This document shows, piece after piece, positions 1 to 7,961 of a DNA stretch of 51,912 nucleotides. Each line of letters opens with the position of its first letter. Within the stretch, counting starts at the first letter, position 1. Source of the stretch: Candidatus Roizmanbacteria bacterium RIFCSPLOWO2_01_FULL_39_19 (lineage in GTDB: Bacteria > Patescibacteriota > Microgenomatia > UBA1406 > HO2-37-13b); contig MGAM01000004.1 in the NCBI GenBank assembly GCA_001789725.1, positions 1-51,912 on the forward strand, given 5' to 3'. The translations under genes and the position numbers were made by a program. The notes below the pieces were generated by a model that saw nothing but the letters and a program-made list of their open reading frames with translations, made no database searches and was not told the DNA's origin.

Positions 1-118
1 AAAATTGTTTTGCTTTGCTCGCCGAGTTTCGGCGGGCGGAAACGCTGGGGCGGGGTTTCAAATCATTCGAGCGATTGTCGCTCGAAATAGGTTCGAGCTT
101 CGTTCAGCAATTGCGACA

Positions 119-775
119 CTATTTTTTTAAAACAAGAAAATGTTCTTCTTTTGGAAGGTCGGCGGTTAATGATAATACCCTATCAGCATCATGTTTTTGG
201 CTATTGTGGGTATACATAGCTTTAGTTTTTATCTTCCAAACTGGCTTAATATCAACAGTTAAATCTATTTCACTATTATTATATCCTGGCGGGACATATA
301 TAAAATATTTCCCAGCGAATTTATCTCTTTTCGCCTCTGAAAGACAATAATAGTAAAGAGATTTAATATAGTTGGTCCTTTCAAAAATAAATGAAGTCAC
401 CATTGACATAGTAACGTGGTCAATATGCCCCGACACACCGCGGGGTTCGAAAGTTAGAAGCGTATCTGGTTTGATTTTATCAATGTATTCTTTAGCCTTC
501 TCGACAAGTTTATGATAATTTGCATTACAGAGCGCTCCATCTTTAAACCCTAAAAATATCACTTTCTTAACCCCTAGAATTTTGGCTGATCTTTGAAGTT
601 CTTTTTTTCTAATATTGCCAATTTCGCGCTTGCTATATGGGCCGTGTTGTCCAGCCTCACCGGCAGTTGCACAAATAACCGTGATTTCATATTTCTTTGA
701 CCAGAGAGCAATTGTTCCCCCCGGCCCGAATGACTCATCATCAGGATGAGCAAATACACAAACAAGTTTTTTCAT
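119..775 (-). CDS. PIG-L/LmbE family deacetylase
   Basis: N-terminal AHPDDE motif (VFAHPDDESFGPGGT) and later GHIDH motif; -10-like TAAAAT 9 nt before the ATG. Confidence 0.9.
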   Translation of the reverse strand: MKKLVCVFAHPDDESFGPGGTIALWSKKYEITVICATAGEAGQHGPYSKREIGNIRKKELQRSAKILGVKKVIFLGFKDGALCNANYHKLVEKAKEYIDKIKPDTLLTFEPRGVSGHIDHVTMSMVTSFIFERTNYIKSLYYYCLSEAKRDKFAGKYFIYVPPGYNNSEIDLTVDIKPVWKIKTKAMYTHNSQKHDADRVLSLTADLPKEEHFLVLKK

Positions 776-818
776 GATAAGGCTATTTTACCTCAAGTTT
801 GTTAAAATATGGATAAAA

Positions 819-891
819 GGCTGGGTAGCTCAGTGGTTAGAGCATTCGTTTCATAAGCGAGAGGTCGGGAGTTCGATCCTCCCCCCAGCCA
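819..891 (+). tRNA. tRNA-Met(CAT), elongator-type or possibly tRNA-Ile2
   Basis: Cloverleaf read by eye: GGCTGGG/CCCAGCC acceptor, GCTC..GAGC D-arm, TTCGT-TTCATAA-GCGAG anticodon arm, GGGAG-TTCGATC-CTCCC T-arm; G1-C72 pair argues against initiator; CCA not encoded. Confidence 0.93.
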
Positions 892-899
892 CAAATAAG

Positions 900-1445
900 A
901 TGAACCAATCATTAACATTTATCACAGGTAACATCTCCAAAGCTCAGGAGATCAGCTACCACCTAGACTTTCCTTTACTTCACAAAAAACTTGACTTACT
1001 TGAGATTCAATCGGTCAATTTAATTGAAATTGTTACCCATAAGGTCGATAATGCGTTTAAACAAATCAAATTCCCCGTTTTAGTTGAAGACACATCACTC
1101 ACATTTACTGCGTTTGGAAAACTTCCGGGGCCTTTAATAAAATGGTTTCTACAGGAATTAGATAATAAGGGATTATGTAAGATGCTCGATGGCTATTCTG
1201 ATAGATCAGCACAAGCTGAGGTCGTTTTTGCACTTCATACTGGGAGAGCAATAACACTATTTTCAGGAACGATAAGAGGGACAATAGCAAAAACTCCTCG
1301 CGGTGTGCGTGGATTTGGTTGGGATCCAATATTTATTCCTGAGGGATGGACTAAAACATGGGGTGAGATGACTAAAGAGGAGAAGGCTCAAACTTCAATG
1401 AGAAAAATCGCACTGGCAAAACTTGAGAAGTATTTAAAAAAATAG
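900..1445 (+). CDS. Non-canonical purine NTP pyrophosphatase, RdgB/HAM1 family
   Basis: ITGNISKAQE and GFGWDPIFIPEG motifs; ORF-track start at 774 runs through the tRNA, so the start is reset to ATG 900. Confidence 0.85.
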   Translation: MNQSLTFITGNISKAQEISYHLDFPLLHKKLDLLEIQSVNLIEIVTHKVDNAFKQIKFPVLVEDTSLTFTAFGKLPGPLIKWFLQELDNKGLCKMLDGYSDRSAQAEVVFALHTGRAITLFSGTIRGTIAKTPRGVRGFGWDPIFIPEGWTKTWGEMTKEEKAQTSMRKIALAKLEKYLKK

Positions 1446-1467
1446 TTATTTTGTGTACCATCGTATA

Positions 1468-1587
1468 ATGAGGAAATCTTTTGATCGACACGCCAAATCT
1501 AAGACCCTTCCTCTGATGTATAACGGAAAGTTTTTGGCCGGTCCTGGCCAAGACTTACCTTTTGGAATTTTATTTGTAAGAAAGTAA
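1468..1587 (+). CDS. Candidate 39-aa small protein MRKSFDRHAKSKTLPLMYNGKFLAGPGQDLPFGILFVRK
   Basis: Intact ORF filling the gap; its stop abuts the stop of the convergent DUF2130 gene; no recognised family. Confidence 0.35.
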   Translation: MRKSFDRHAKSKTLPLMYNGKFLAGPGQDLPFGILFVRK

Positions 1588-2784
1588 TTAAAATAACTTT
1601 TGCTCTTCAATGTTTTCATCAATTACGGCATCAACATTAATTTGCTTCTTGTCTTCAATATCTGGGAGAGCCTTTCCCATGATCCCCTGAAGAGCGCCGT
1701 GCATAGATAATGTTTGGTCAATCACTCTTCGTATTGAGCGCTCCTGGCGAGCCCATTTAGTTGCAAACCAACGCTTTTCTCGTTCAAGCTCATCCTGCAT
1801 AAATGAAAACGCCTCAACAATTGCTTCAACCTTATGCTTAAACTCAACACCACTAATATATTCATGTAGAACCTCCAATTTCTCTTCCCTGTTAACTTGA
1901 GACGTTTTGACTGATGTGATATCAATTAGATTTGCTCGAAGCGCAGTAGAGAGTCCCACTGCCGATTCAAAATCGCCCACCCAAATCCCATCAACAGTTC
2001 CGAATTTAGCAATTGTTGGAGGGAGGATGTTTGAAATTAATACGGCAATATCGGCACCAACTCGACGTTGATCATCTCTAAGTTTGACAATCCACTCATG
2101 ACTCCATGCTTTAGTACGTTTGAATTCCCAGATAATTTTTCCACAATCGGTGTGAGTTCTATTGCGAACCGTTTGGATAATATCTCCACCTCGCACCCCC
2201 TTGGCAACTGGAGCAATATCGTCTAAGACAAACGTACTTTTGAATTTTTCTTCAAGTTCAAGCTCGAGCACTTCTCCTTGGAGCTGTTGCGAGCCTTGCT
2301 CTATTTTTTGCTTGTATTCGTTAACCAGTTTTAGGGCGTCAGCTAACTTTTTATCTTTCTCAAGGATCTTTAAATCATATTCTTCTTGAATTTTCTTGGT
2401 GGCATTATGTTTAATTTTTTCTTCACTTTCCAGGAATTTTTTTTGAAATTCAAGACGCATCGACTCACTATCAGATCTTATTTGGCGTAGAGTTCTATTA
2501 AGCTCAAGCATTTGTTCTTGAAGTGTTTTGTTTTGATTGCGCAGTTCCCTCGATTCATTTTCTTTATCACGAATCGTCAGCTGAAGCGAATCTTGTGCTT
2601 TTTTTTGGGCGGATTCAATTAGCTGCTTTTCACGCTGCTGTTGGGTTGTTAATATTTCTTGTCTTTGTTTTTCAAGAGCAGCCTCAATCTCTTTTTTTTG
2701 TGTCTCTATCATCTGGTGAGACAGAGCACGGGACAATGGAATAGACTTATTGCAATGAGGGCAAATTATTGTGTCATTAATCAT
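1588..2784 (-). CDS. DUF2130 domain-containing protein with long coiled coil
   Basis: Zn-ribbon-like N-terminus (CPHCNKSIPL), coiled coil, C-terminal IIWEFKRTKAWSHEWIVKLRDDQRRVGADIAVLIS typical of DUF2130; start moved to internal ATG because TATAAT (2791-2796) lies 6 nt upstream. Confidence 0.85.
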   Translation of the reverse strand: MINDTIICPHCNKSIPLSRALSHQMIETQKKEIEAALEKQRQEILTTQQQREKQLIESAQKKAQDSLQLTIRDKENESRELRNQNKTLQEQMLELNRTLRQIRSDSESMRLEFQKKFLESEEKIKHNATKKIQEEYDLKILEKDKKLADALKLVNEYKQKIEQGSQQLQGEVLELELEEKFKSTFVLDDIAPVAKGVRGGDIIQTVRNRTHTDCGKIIWEFKRTKAWSHEWIVKLRDDQRRVGADIAVLISNILPPTIAKFGTVDGIWVGDFESAVGLSTALRANLIDITSVKTSQVNREEKLEVLHEYISGVEFKHKVEAIVEAFSFMQDELEREKRWFATKWARQERSIRRVIDQTLSMHGALQGIMGKALPDIEDKKQINVDAVIDENIEEQKLF

Positions 2785-2806
2785 AGGCAAATTATACAGG
2801 AGTACG

Positions 2807-3736
2807 TTAGCGAGAAGTGACGACAGTAAGTAGCCTCATACTATATTTTTTCCCTGGTTGCAGGTTAATCCGCTGGCTTGGCACGCTTATTGCCCCCGGC
2901 CCCCTTGTCCATGGACCTATACAAAGAAAATTACCCTCCTGAGTTGCATACGCAACAACTCCGGAAAATGGTGTAAGAAATCCCAATTCAACACTGCCAG
3001 TGTTAAGAGGTAAGGTTAGCCCCCAATCATCGGTAAGATTGACTAAATAGTATTTAGGTTTGCCGGGTTGATAGTCTGAAACTCCTATCACTCCAGTGAT
3101 ATTTTCCAAAACGTCCTTTAATTGATCTCTAATCACAGGAAAGAACAAATTAAATCCGGAGGCTACTGGTATTTCTCTATCATCAGTATTTAAAATGTCA
3201 ACTTCCTGCCACAATCTATATTGCTTGTCATCCTTGATATGAGGAGGTTTATCTAAAGAAATACGATAGGTGAGATTGAATCCATGTGGATAGCAGGCAG
3301 TTTGGGCTGGACTGTGACGCAAATCCATCTGGACCGTTCGCTTATGATGTTGTTTTGATAATGCTCGTCTATCTCTATTTAATTGGCGTTGAATACTCTC
3401 AAGTGGATCAACCTCCGGCACAACCCTCCATGGCATGCTTCTTACAATTCCATGATTAGGTAAATCCAAATATTGTGAGTCTGAGTCTAGTGGTCTGCCA
3501 GCTTGGGGAAAGAGCAAAACCGCTCCTCCTCTTTGACGCCTTCTACCGTCTAATCCGACAAACGAAGATCTTGGCATAAAAACATCTTTTCCCCCAACGG
3601 TAAATCTTGTAATTACGGCACCCAGAGGATCAATGGTTAGTGACGCATCGCCCAAAGAAACTTCTACAAGCCCGATATCCCGAGCAACATCGGGATGCCT
3701 TGTATCATCTAACTCTAAAGTCGCAGGAGTGCCCAT
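2807..3736 (-). CDS. Aldose 1-epimerase / galactose mutarotase-like protein
   Basis: Mutarotase-like pattern (LGAVITRFTVGGKDVFMP.., LPNHGIVRSMPW); ATG 3736 chosen because TATAAT (3744-3749) lies 7 nt upstream. Confidence 0.7.
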   Translation of the reverse strand: MGTPATLELDDTRHPDVARDIGLVEVSLGDASLTIDPLGAVITRFTVGGKDVFMPRSSFVGLDGRRRQRGGAVLLFPQAGRPLDSDSQYLDLPNHGIVRSMPWRVVPEVDPLESIQRQLNRDRRALSKQHHKRTVQMDLRHSPAQTACYPHGFNLTYRISLDKPPHIKDDKQYRLWQEVDILNTDDREIPVASGFNLFFPVIRDQLKDVLENITGVIGVSDYQPGKPKYYLVNLTDDWGLTLPLNTGSVELGFLTPFSGVVAYATQEGNFLCIGPWTRGPGAISVPSQRINLQPGKKYSMRLLTVVTSR

Positions 3737-3831
3737 AACATTTATTATATCAGCTTTGAAGTGATAGTGTATACTGAAAGTATAAACATACCCTCCTAGG
3801 TCGGAGGGCAAAAAGGAGGTGAAGAATATTT

Positions 3832-4233
3832 ATGATGTTTACTAGGAAATTTATAACAACTTTTGTCGCGACACTGGCGGTATTTTTTATTGTTAATCAA
3901 ATATTTCCAAACATGTTAGTTTTTGGAATGATTTCAATTCCCTACATTCAGGCTCTTTTAACCGCATCATTTGGAGTGGCGCTGGCAGCGTCTTCCGTCA
4001 AGCCAATTTTCCATGACGATCTAGGATTTGAACTCAATGACCAGCAATGGATGGGCATTTACTTATTAGTTAATATGGGAGTTATCTATCTTATGGCAAG
4101 GACTCCTATTTCAAACTCTGTTGGCGTGGGTGTGATTGGATTTTGGATGTCACTGCTACTTGGATTTTTGGTAACAGGAGCGCAATATCTAATTTTTAGA
4201 GATGCCCTGCATCCAAAAAAGACGAGACGTTAA
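3832..4233 (+). CDS. Hypothetical membrane protein, about 4 TM segments
   Basis: Hydrophobic ORF preceded by a strong Shine-Dalgarno AAGGAGGT (3813-3820). Confidence 0.8.
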   Translation: MMFTRKFITTFVATLAVFFIVNQIFPNMLVFGMISIPYIQALLTASFGVALAASSVKPIFHDDLGFELNDQQWMGIYLLVNMGVIYLMARTPISNSVGVGVIGFWMSLLLGFLVTGAQYLIFRDALHPKKTRR

Positions 4234-5105
4234 AGAATAATACTGGTGTCCGTGTCATCTTGGGTTAATTCTGGAAGGATGTAAACATCCCGATTAAATT
4301 CGTCAACCCCGACATATTGTGCTTGCCCCTTAAGAATTTTTTCAAGGGATTTACAGTTTCTGCATTCACCATAATGACATTTGAATCTGTTTAAACTTCT
4401 TGCAAGTTTAATATCTTTGGCAATTTTGTAAACTTCATTCACACATTCCTGAGAATTTGGGAGCGGTTGCTCCTGAGGCTTATTATTTCTATCCAAGTAC
4501 CAGTAACTTACTCGTGTCACAGGCCGTAACTGACAATTTTGAGCAATTAGAAAGTATATTGGCAGCTGTAATGAATCAGTCGCCTCTTCATTAACTCCCG
4601 TCTTAAAGTCAATAATATGAACGCTATCGGTATCGGGCAAATATTCTAACCAATCCAGTTTCCCGCAAAGAATAATATTATCCTTTTCCGACAACCAGAA
4701 ATGAGGGAGATCCATTTTTATTTTTACTGCAGGCCCGGCAAGTGGCCCTTTATGGACAGTTACGTTCTCAAGCATTTTTTTTGCCCTTTTTTTATATTGC
4801 TCTTCCAGATTTTCATTTGCGAAACCTCCCTTTTCATGCTTAATTTTTTCCCAGACGGTCTCTAGTTGATCGATCAAGGATTCATTGAAGCGGGTCTCCT
4901 TTGGAAGAGAAGATATTGTTTCCAAAACTTCATGCACCGCGCTCCCAAGCGCTAGAGGCGGTGACATGAGTTTAATTTTTCGACCCCGTTTTGGGTCCTT
5001 ATAAACATTCTTAATATAATAGCTTCGGGGGCAAGTTACAAAGTCAGATAATGAGGTGTGTGACACCCAAAGAGCATCGTATGTATCTTTCGCTTGGTCC
5101 TTCAT
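4230..5105 (-). CDS. PD-(D/E)XK (RecB/Cas4/AddB-like) nuclease family protein, putative Fe-S cluster
   Basis: SLSDFVTCPRSYYIKNVY, LALGSAVHEVLE, HIIDFKTG, QLPIYFLIA motifs; C-terminal CHYGECRNC. Confidence 0.85.
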   Translation of the reverse strand: MKDQAKDTYDALWVSHTSLSDFVTCPRSYYIKNVYKDPKRGRKIKLMSPPLALGSAVHEVLETISSLPKETRFNESLIDQLETVWEKIKHEKGGFANENLEEQYKKRAKKMLENVTVHKGPLAGPAVKIKMDLPHFWLSEKDNIILCGKLDWLEYLPDTDSVHIIDFKTGVNEEATDSLQLPIYFLIAQNCQLRPVTRVSYWYLDRNNKPQEQPLPNSQECVNEVYKIAKDIKLARSLNRFKCHYGECRNCKSLEKILKGQAQYVGVDEFNRDVYILPELTQDDTDTSIIL

Positions 5106-5117
5106 AAGCCATTATTT

Positions 5118-5465
5118 TTACATTGAATCGTCTTGTGACATGTCGCTACTGTTGCTATTGTCATAGTTTCTGTTCTCATTGTAGTCACCACGGTTGCCGT
5201 CATTATTATCGCGTTGTTCCATTGGTCTGGCAATATTAACAACTAATTTTCTTCCTTCTGTTTCCTTTTGGTTCATTTCCTCAACGGCACGTTGAGCATC
5301 AGCTTCGTTTTTAAATTCGACAAAACCAAAACCGCGCGAACGACCGGAGTCTTTAAAGACAATAACACGAGCCTCGGTGATCTCACCGTATTGGGCAAAC
5401 ATGTCTTTAAGTCCGTCTGATGTTACAGAATAAGGAAGATTCCCCACGTAGAGCTTGTTTTTCAT
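5118..5465 (-). CDS. RRM-domain RNA-binding protein
   Basis: RNP2 KLYVGNLPYS and RNP1 RGFGFVEF; acidic/Asn-rich tail; SD-like GAGGGGTGA upstream. Confidence 0.95.
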   Translation of the reverse strand: MKNKLYVGNLPYSVTSDGLKDMFAQYGEITEARVIVFKDSGRSRGFGFVEFKNEADAQRAVEEMNQKETEGRKLVVNIARPMEQRDNNDGNRGDYNENRNYDNSNSSDMSQDDSM

Positions 5466-5630
5466 TCTCTTTCACCCCTCTTTCTCACGTATCTCACTAA
5501 TACTTTGGATAAACGTATGCAGTAGTTGCCACAAGCAATTATTGCAGATTACCTCAAAAAACTTGTTAACACGATTATCAGTATACCATACATAATCAAA
5601 ATGCATATTGTCAAGAGTTTTTATCTTGTT

Positions 5631-5658
5631 TTGACCCATAGTATATTAATGGTATAAC
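5631..5658 (+). promoter_or_regulatory. Promoter upstream of the 5666/5724 ORFs
   Basis: TTGACC - 16 nt - TATAAC, extended -10 TGG. Confidence 0.6.
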
Positions 5659-5665
5659 TGCTCCC

Positions 5666-5743
5666 GTGAAAGAAAAACAACCTAATAAAAGAAGGAAGAC
5701 TAAGGAAAAAAGAGCAAGAAGAGATGGCTTTAACCTATCCTGA
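5666..5743 (+). CDS. Candidate 25-aa very basic leaderless peptide (V/M)KEKQPNKRRKTKEKRARRDGFNLS
   Basis: GTG 7 nt after -10 TATAAC; stop overlaps the start of the downstream ORF in another frame. Confidence 0.35.
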   Translation: MKEKQPNKRRKTKEKRARRDGFNLS

Positions 5744-6407
5744 GGCTGTATATTTCACTCCAACTGAAGAAGGACTTTTTGCAACATCATTAACAACAAC
5801 TCGATGGATTAACTTTACTCCGTTACATTTGGATGTAAGAAAGGTCGGAGAAATTATTAATTTCTATGAACAATTTGCCGTTCGGGAAATGAGCGGAAGC
5901 TTTGCTCTACTAACTGGCGAACAAGTTCCATTTGCTGTAACCGTTCCAACTGCGCCATATACCAATAGACTTTTTTTTACTAACCAAACAATGCCAAACC
6001 CTTATTGGGGTAATGTTGATAAAGATGCACTCACCTTAATTGCAAACAATGCCCCTTTGCATCTTACAAGAATCCGTGTTAGTGACTCTTATCAAAAGAG
6101 ATCAATTGAAAGACAGATGTATCACTCGATGAGTGAGTATGCAACCGTTTCATTTTGGACTGAGGCGTGTCAAGCAAGTGTCATGGTTACAACAACCAAT
6201 CCACAGATTCTAAAAGCAGGCCAAGAGGCATTTTGCAATTCTGCAAGTTTAGCAGCTTATATGAGAGTTAATAATAAATCTTATGATGAGTACGTGAACG
6301 CAGCGCAGTCAATGTTAAACGATACAATTCACGGAAAAGTTGGATTTCTCCTTTTTCCGCAAGAAATTTACGAATCTTTCCCGAAAATAGGTTCTATTTT
6401 TAGATAA
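5724..6407 (+). CDS. Hypothetical protein
   Basis: Long intact ORF filling the intergenic space, no recognised motif. Confidence 0.7.
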   Translation: MALTYPEAVYFTPTEEGLFATSLTTTRWINFTPLHLDVRKVGEIINFYEQFAVREMSGSFALLTGEQVPFAVTVPTAPYTNRLFFTNQTMPNPYWGNVDKDALTLIANNAPLHLTRIRVSDSYQKRSIERQMYHSMSEYATVSFWTEACQASVMVTTTNPQILKAGQEAFCNSASLAAYMRVNNKSYDEYVNAAQSMLNDTIHGKVGFLLFPQEIYESFPKIGSIFR

Positions 6408-6414
6408 GGACTTT

Positions 6415-7461
6415 TTAAAATTTCTCCAATTTATCTAAGCTGGCTCTTGGAACTCTATCAAGTGAGTCAATACTTTCAACAAAAAGTCCTTTTTGGGCTT
6501 TGAAATATCCAGCAACGGCAATCATTGCTGCGTTGTCGCCATATAAGCCCTTTAGCGGAAACAAAATTCTCCCGCCGTTTCTTTCAACTAAAATCCGCAT
6601 TTTGTCTCTTAAAAGTTTGTTTACAGCAACACCCCCGGCAACACAAATGTTTTTAACCCCAGTTTTTTTCATTGCTTGCCTCATCTTAATACATAAACTG
6701 TCAATAACCGCCATCTGATAAGACGCAGCAAGATTATTTTGATTGTTAATTCTTTCCCTATCTCCCATCTGTTTTAACGCGTAAAAGAGTGAGGTTTTCA
6801 AGCCAGAGAATGAAAAGTTAAAGTCTGTCGACCTAGCCATTGGTCGGGGAAAATCAATAAATTTAGGGTCCCCTTTTTCCGACATTGCCTCCAATATCGG
6901 ACCTCCAGGGTAGACTTTATTATCTAGAATCAGCCTTGTCCCCTTGTCAATCGCCTCCCCAGCAGCATCGTCAACTGTTTTGCCCAAAATTTCATAATAA
7001 GTGTGATCCTTAAATAAAACCAACTCTGTATGACCCCCCGATACTAGCAACACCAAGTATGGAAATTCAAAATTGATGTCAGACTTTCCACTTTTATTTT
7101 GAGCAAAACACGAGTAAATATGTCCCTCCATGTGATTGACAGCAATCAGTTTTTTATTATATTTCTTGGCAATTTCTTTTGATTTTTTTATTCCAACACC
7201 AAGTGCGATTGAAAGCCCTGGGCCATAGGTCACCGCAATTGTATCGATCGTATTTATTGGGGTTTTAGATTTTTCCAAAGCGGAATTAATTACACTATCA
7301 ATTTTTTCCTCATGCGCTCGCTTGGCGAGATTCGGCACAACACCTCCCCATTGGGCGTGTATGGGAATCTGTGAGAATAATTCATTTGAAAGAATTCTTC
7401 TGCCCTCAACAACCGCTGCTGCAGTTTCATCACAAGAAGTATCAATTCCAAGAATTCTCAT
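6415..7461 (-). CDS. tsaD: tRNA N6-adenosine threonylcarbamoyltransferase TsaD
   Basis: LGIDTSCDETAAAVV, NHMEGHIYS, LVSGGHTELV, GGVAVNKLLR motifs. Confidence 0.97.
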   Translation of the reverse strand: MRILGIDTSCDETAAAVVEGRRILSNELFSQIPIHAQWGGVVPNLAKRAHEEKIDSVINSALEKSKTPINTIDTIAVTYGPGLSIALGVGIKKSKEIAKKYNKKLIAVNHMEGHIYSCFAQNKSGKSDINFEFPYLVLLVSGGHTELVLFKDHTYYEILGKTVDDAAGEAIDKGTRLILDNKVYPGGPILEAMSEKGDPKFIDFPRPMARSTDFNFSFSGLKTSLFYALKQMGDRERINNQNNLAASYQMAVIDSLCIKMRQAMKKTGVKNICVAGGVAVNKLLRDKMRILVERNGGRILFPLKGLYGDNAAMIAVAGYFKAQKGLFVESIDSLDRVPRASLDKLEKF

Positions 7462-7919
7462 TTTAGGTCGAACGCAACTGTTATTTGTCTTTGATCGTTA
7501 ATCATGTGTTTAATTTCAACTTTAACAATACCTGCTTTTTCTTTAATTTCATCAATTATCGAGTCAATGTTTTGACTCCATTCAATACACATCAGTGTAT
7601 TTTTGTTCAAATTTTGCAAAATTCCAAGATGTTTAAATTCTGATTTATCTTCAATTCGATACAAATCAATATGTAGGAACTTTTTGATGATACTGTTTAA
7701 ATCATATTCATGAACTAAAACAAATGTGGGTGAGGAGATATTATTAATTCCCAACTCTTCTCCGACTCCTTTAACAAATACTGTCTTCCCGGCGCCAAGG
7801 TCGCCATATAACAAGATAGCTACAGGCCTGTCGTTAACAAAAGGCTTGAGTTGTTTTATGATTTTTTTTGCCAGTAATTTTGTTTCTCTGCTTGATTTTG
7901 TCGTATAGGTTCTTATCAT
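7458..7919 (-). CDS. tsaE: tRNA threonylcarbamoyladenosine biosynthesis ATPase TsaE
   Basis: LYGDLGAGKTVFVKG, SPTFVLVHEY, HIDLYRIE; overlaps tsaD. Confidence 0.95.
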   Translation of the reverse strand: MIRTYTTKSSRETKLLAKKIIKQLKPFVNDRPVAILLYGDLGAGKTVFVKGVGEELGINNISSPTFVLVHEYDLNSIIKKFLHIDLYRIEDKSEFKHLGILQNLNKNTLMCIEWSQNIDSIIDEIKEKAGIVKVEIKHMINDQRQITVAFDLK

Positions 7920-7946
7920 ACAAGTTCTATTTTATCAGAAATCTGG

Positions 7947-7952
7947 TATAAT
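7947..7952 (+). promoter_or_regulatory. Extended -10 (TGGTATAAT) of ftsH
   Basis: TATAAT 9 nt upstream of ATG. Confidence 0.6.
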
Positions 7953-7961
7953 TAGCCTGAA

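Noticed and set aside
15-350. 111-aa ORF antisense to PIG-L gene
   Set aside because: Mostly antisense to a well-supported PIG-L gene, no recognisable motif; likely spurious.
774-899. Upstream extension of the RdgB ORF
   Set aside because: Translates the tRNA-Met gene (GWVAQWLEHSFHKREVGSSILPPAT); true start is ATG 900.
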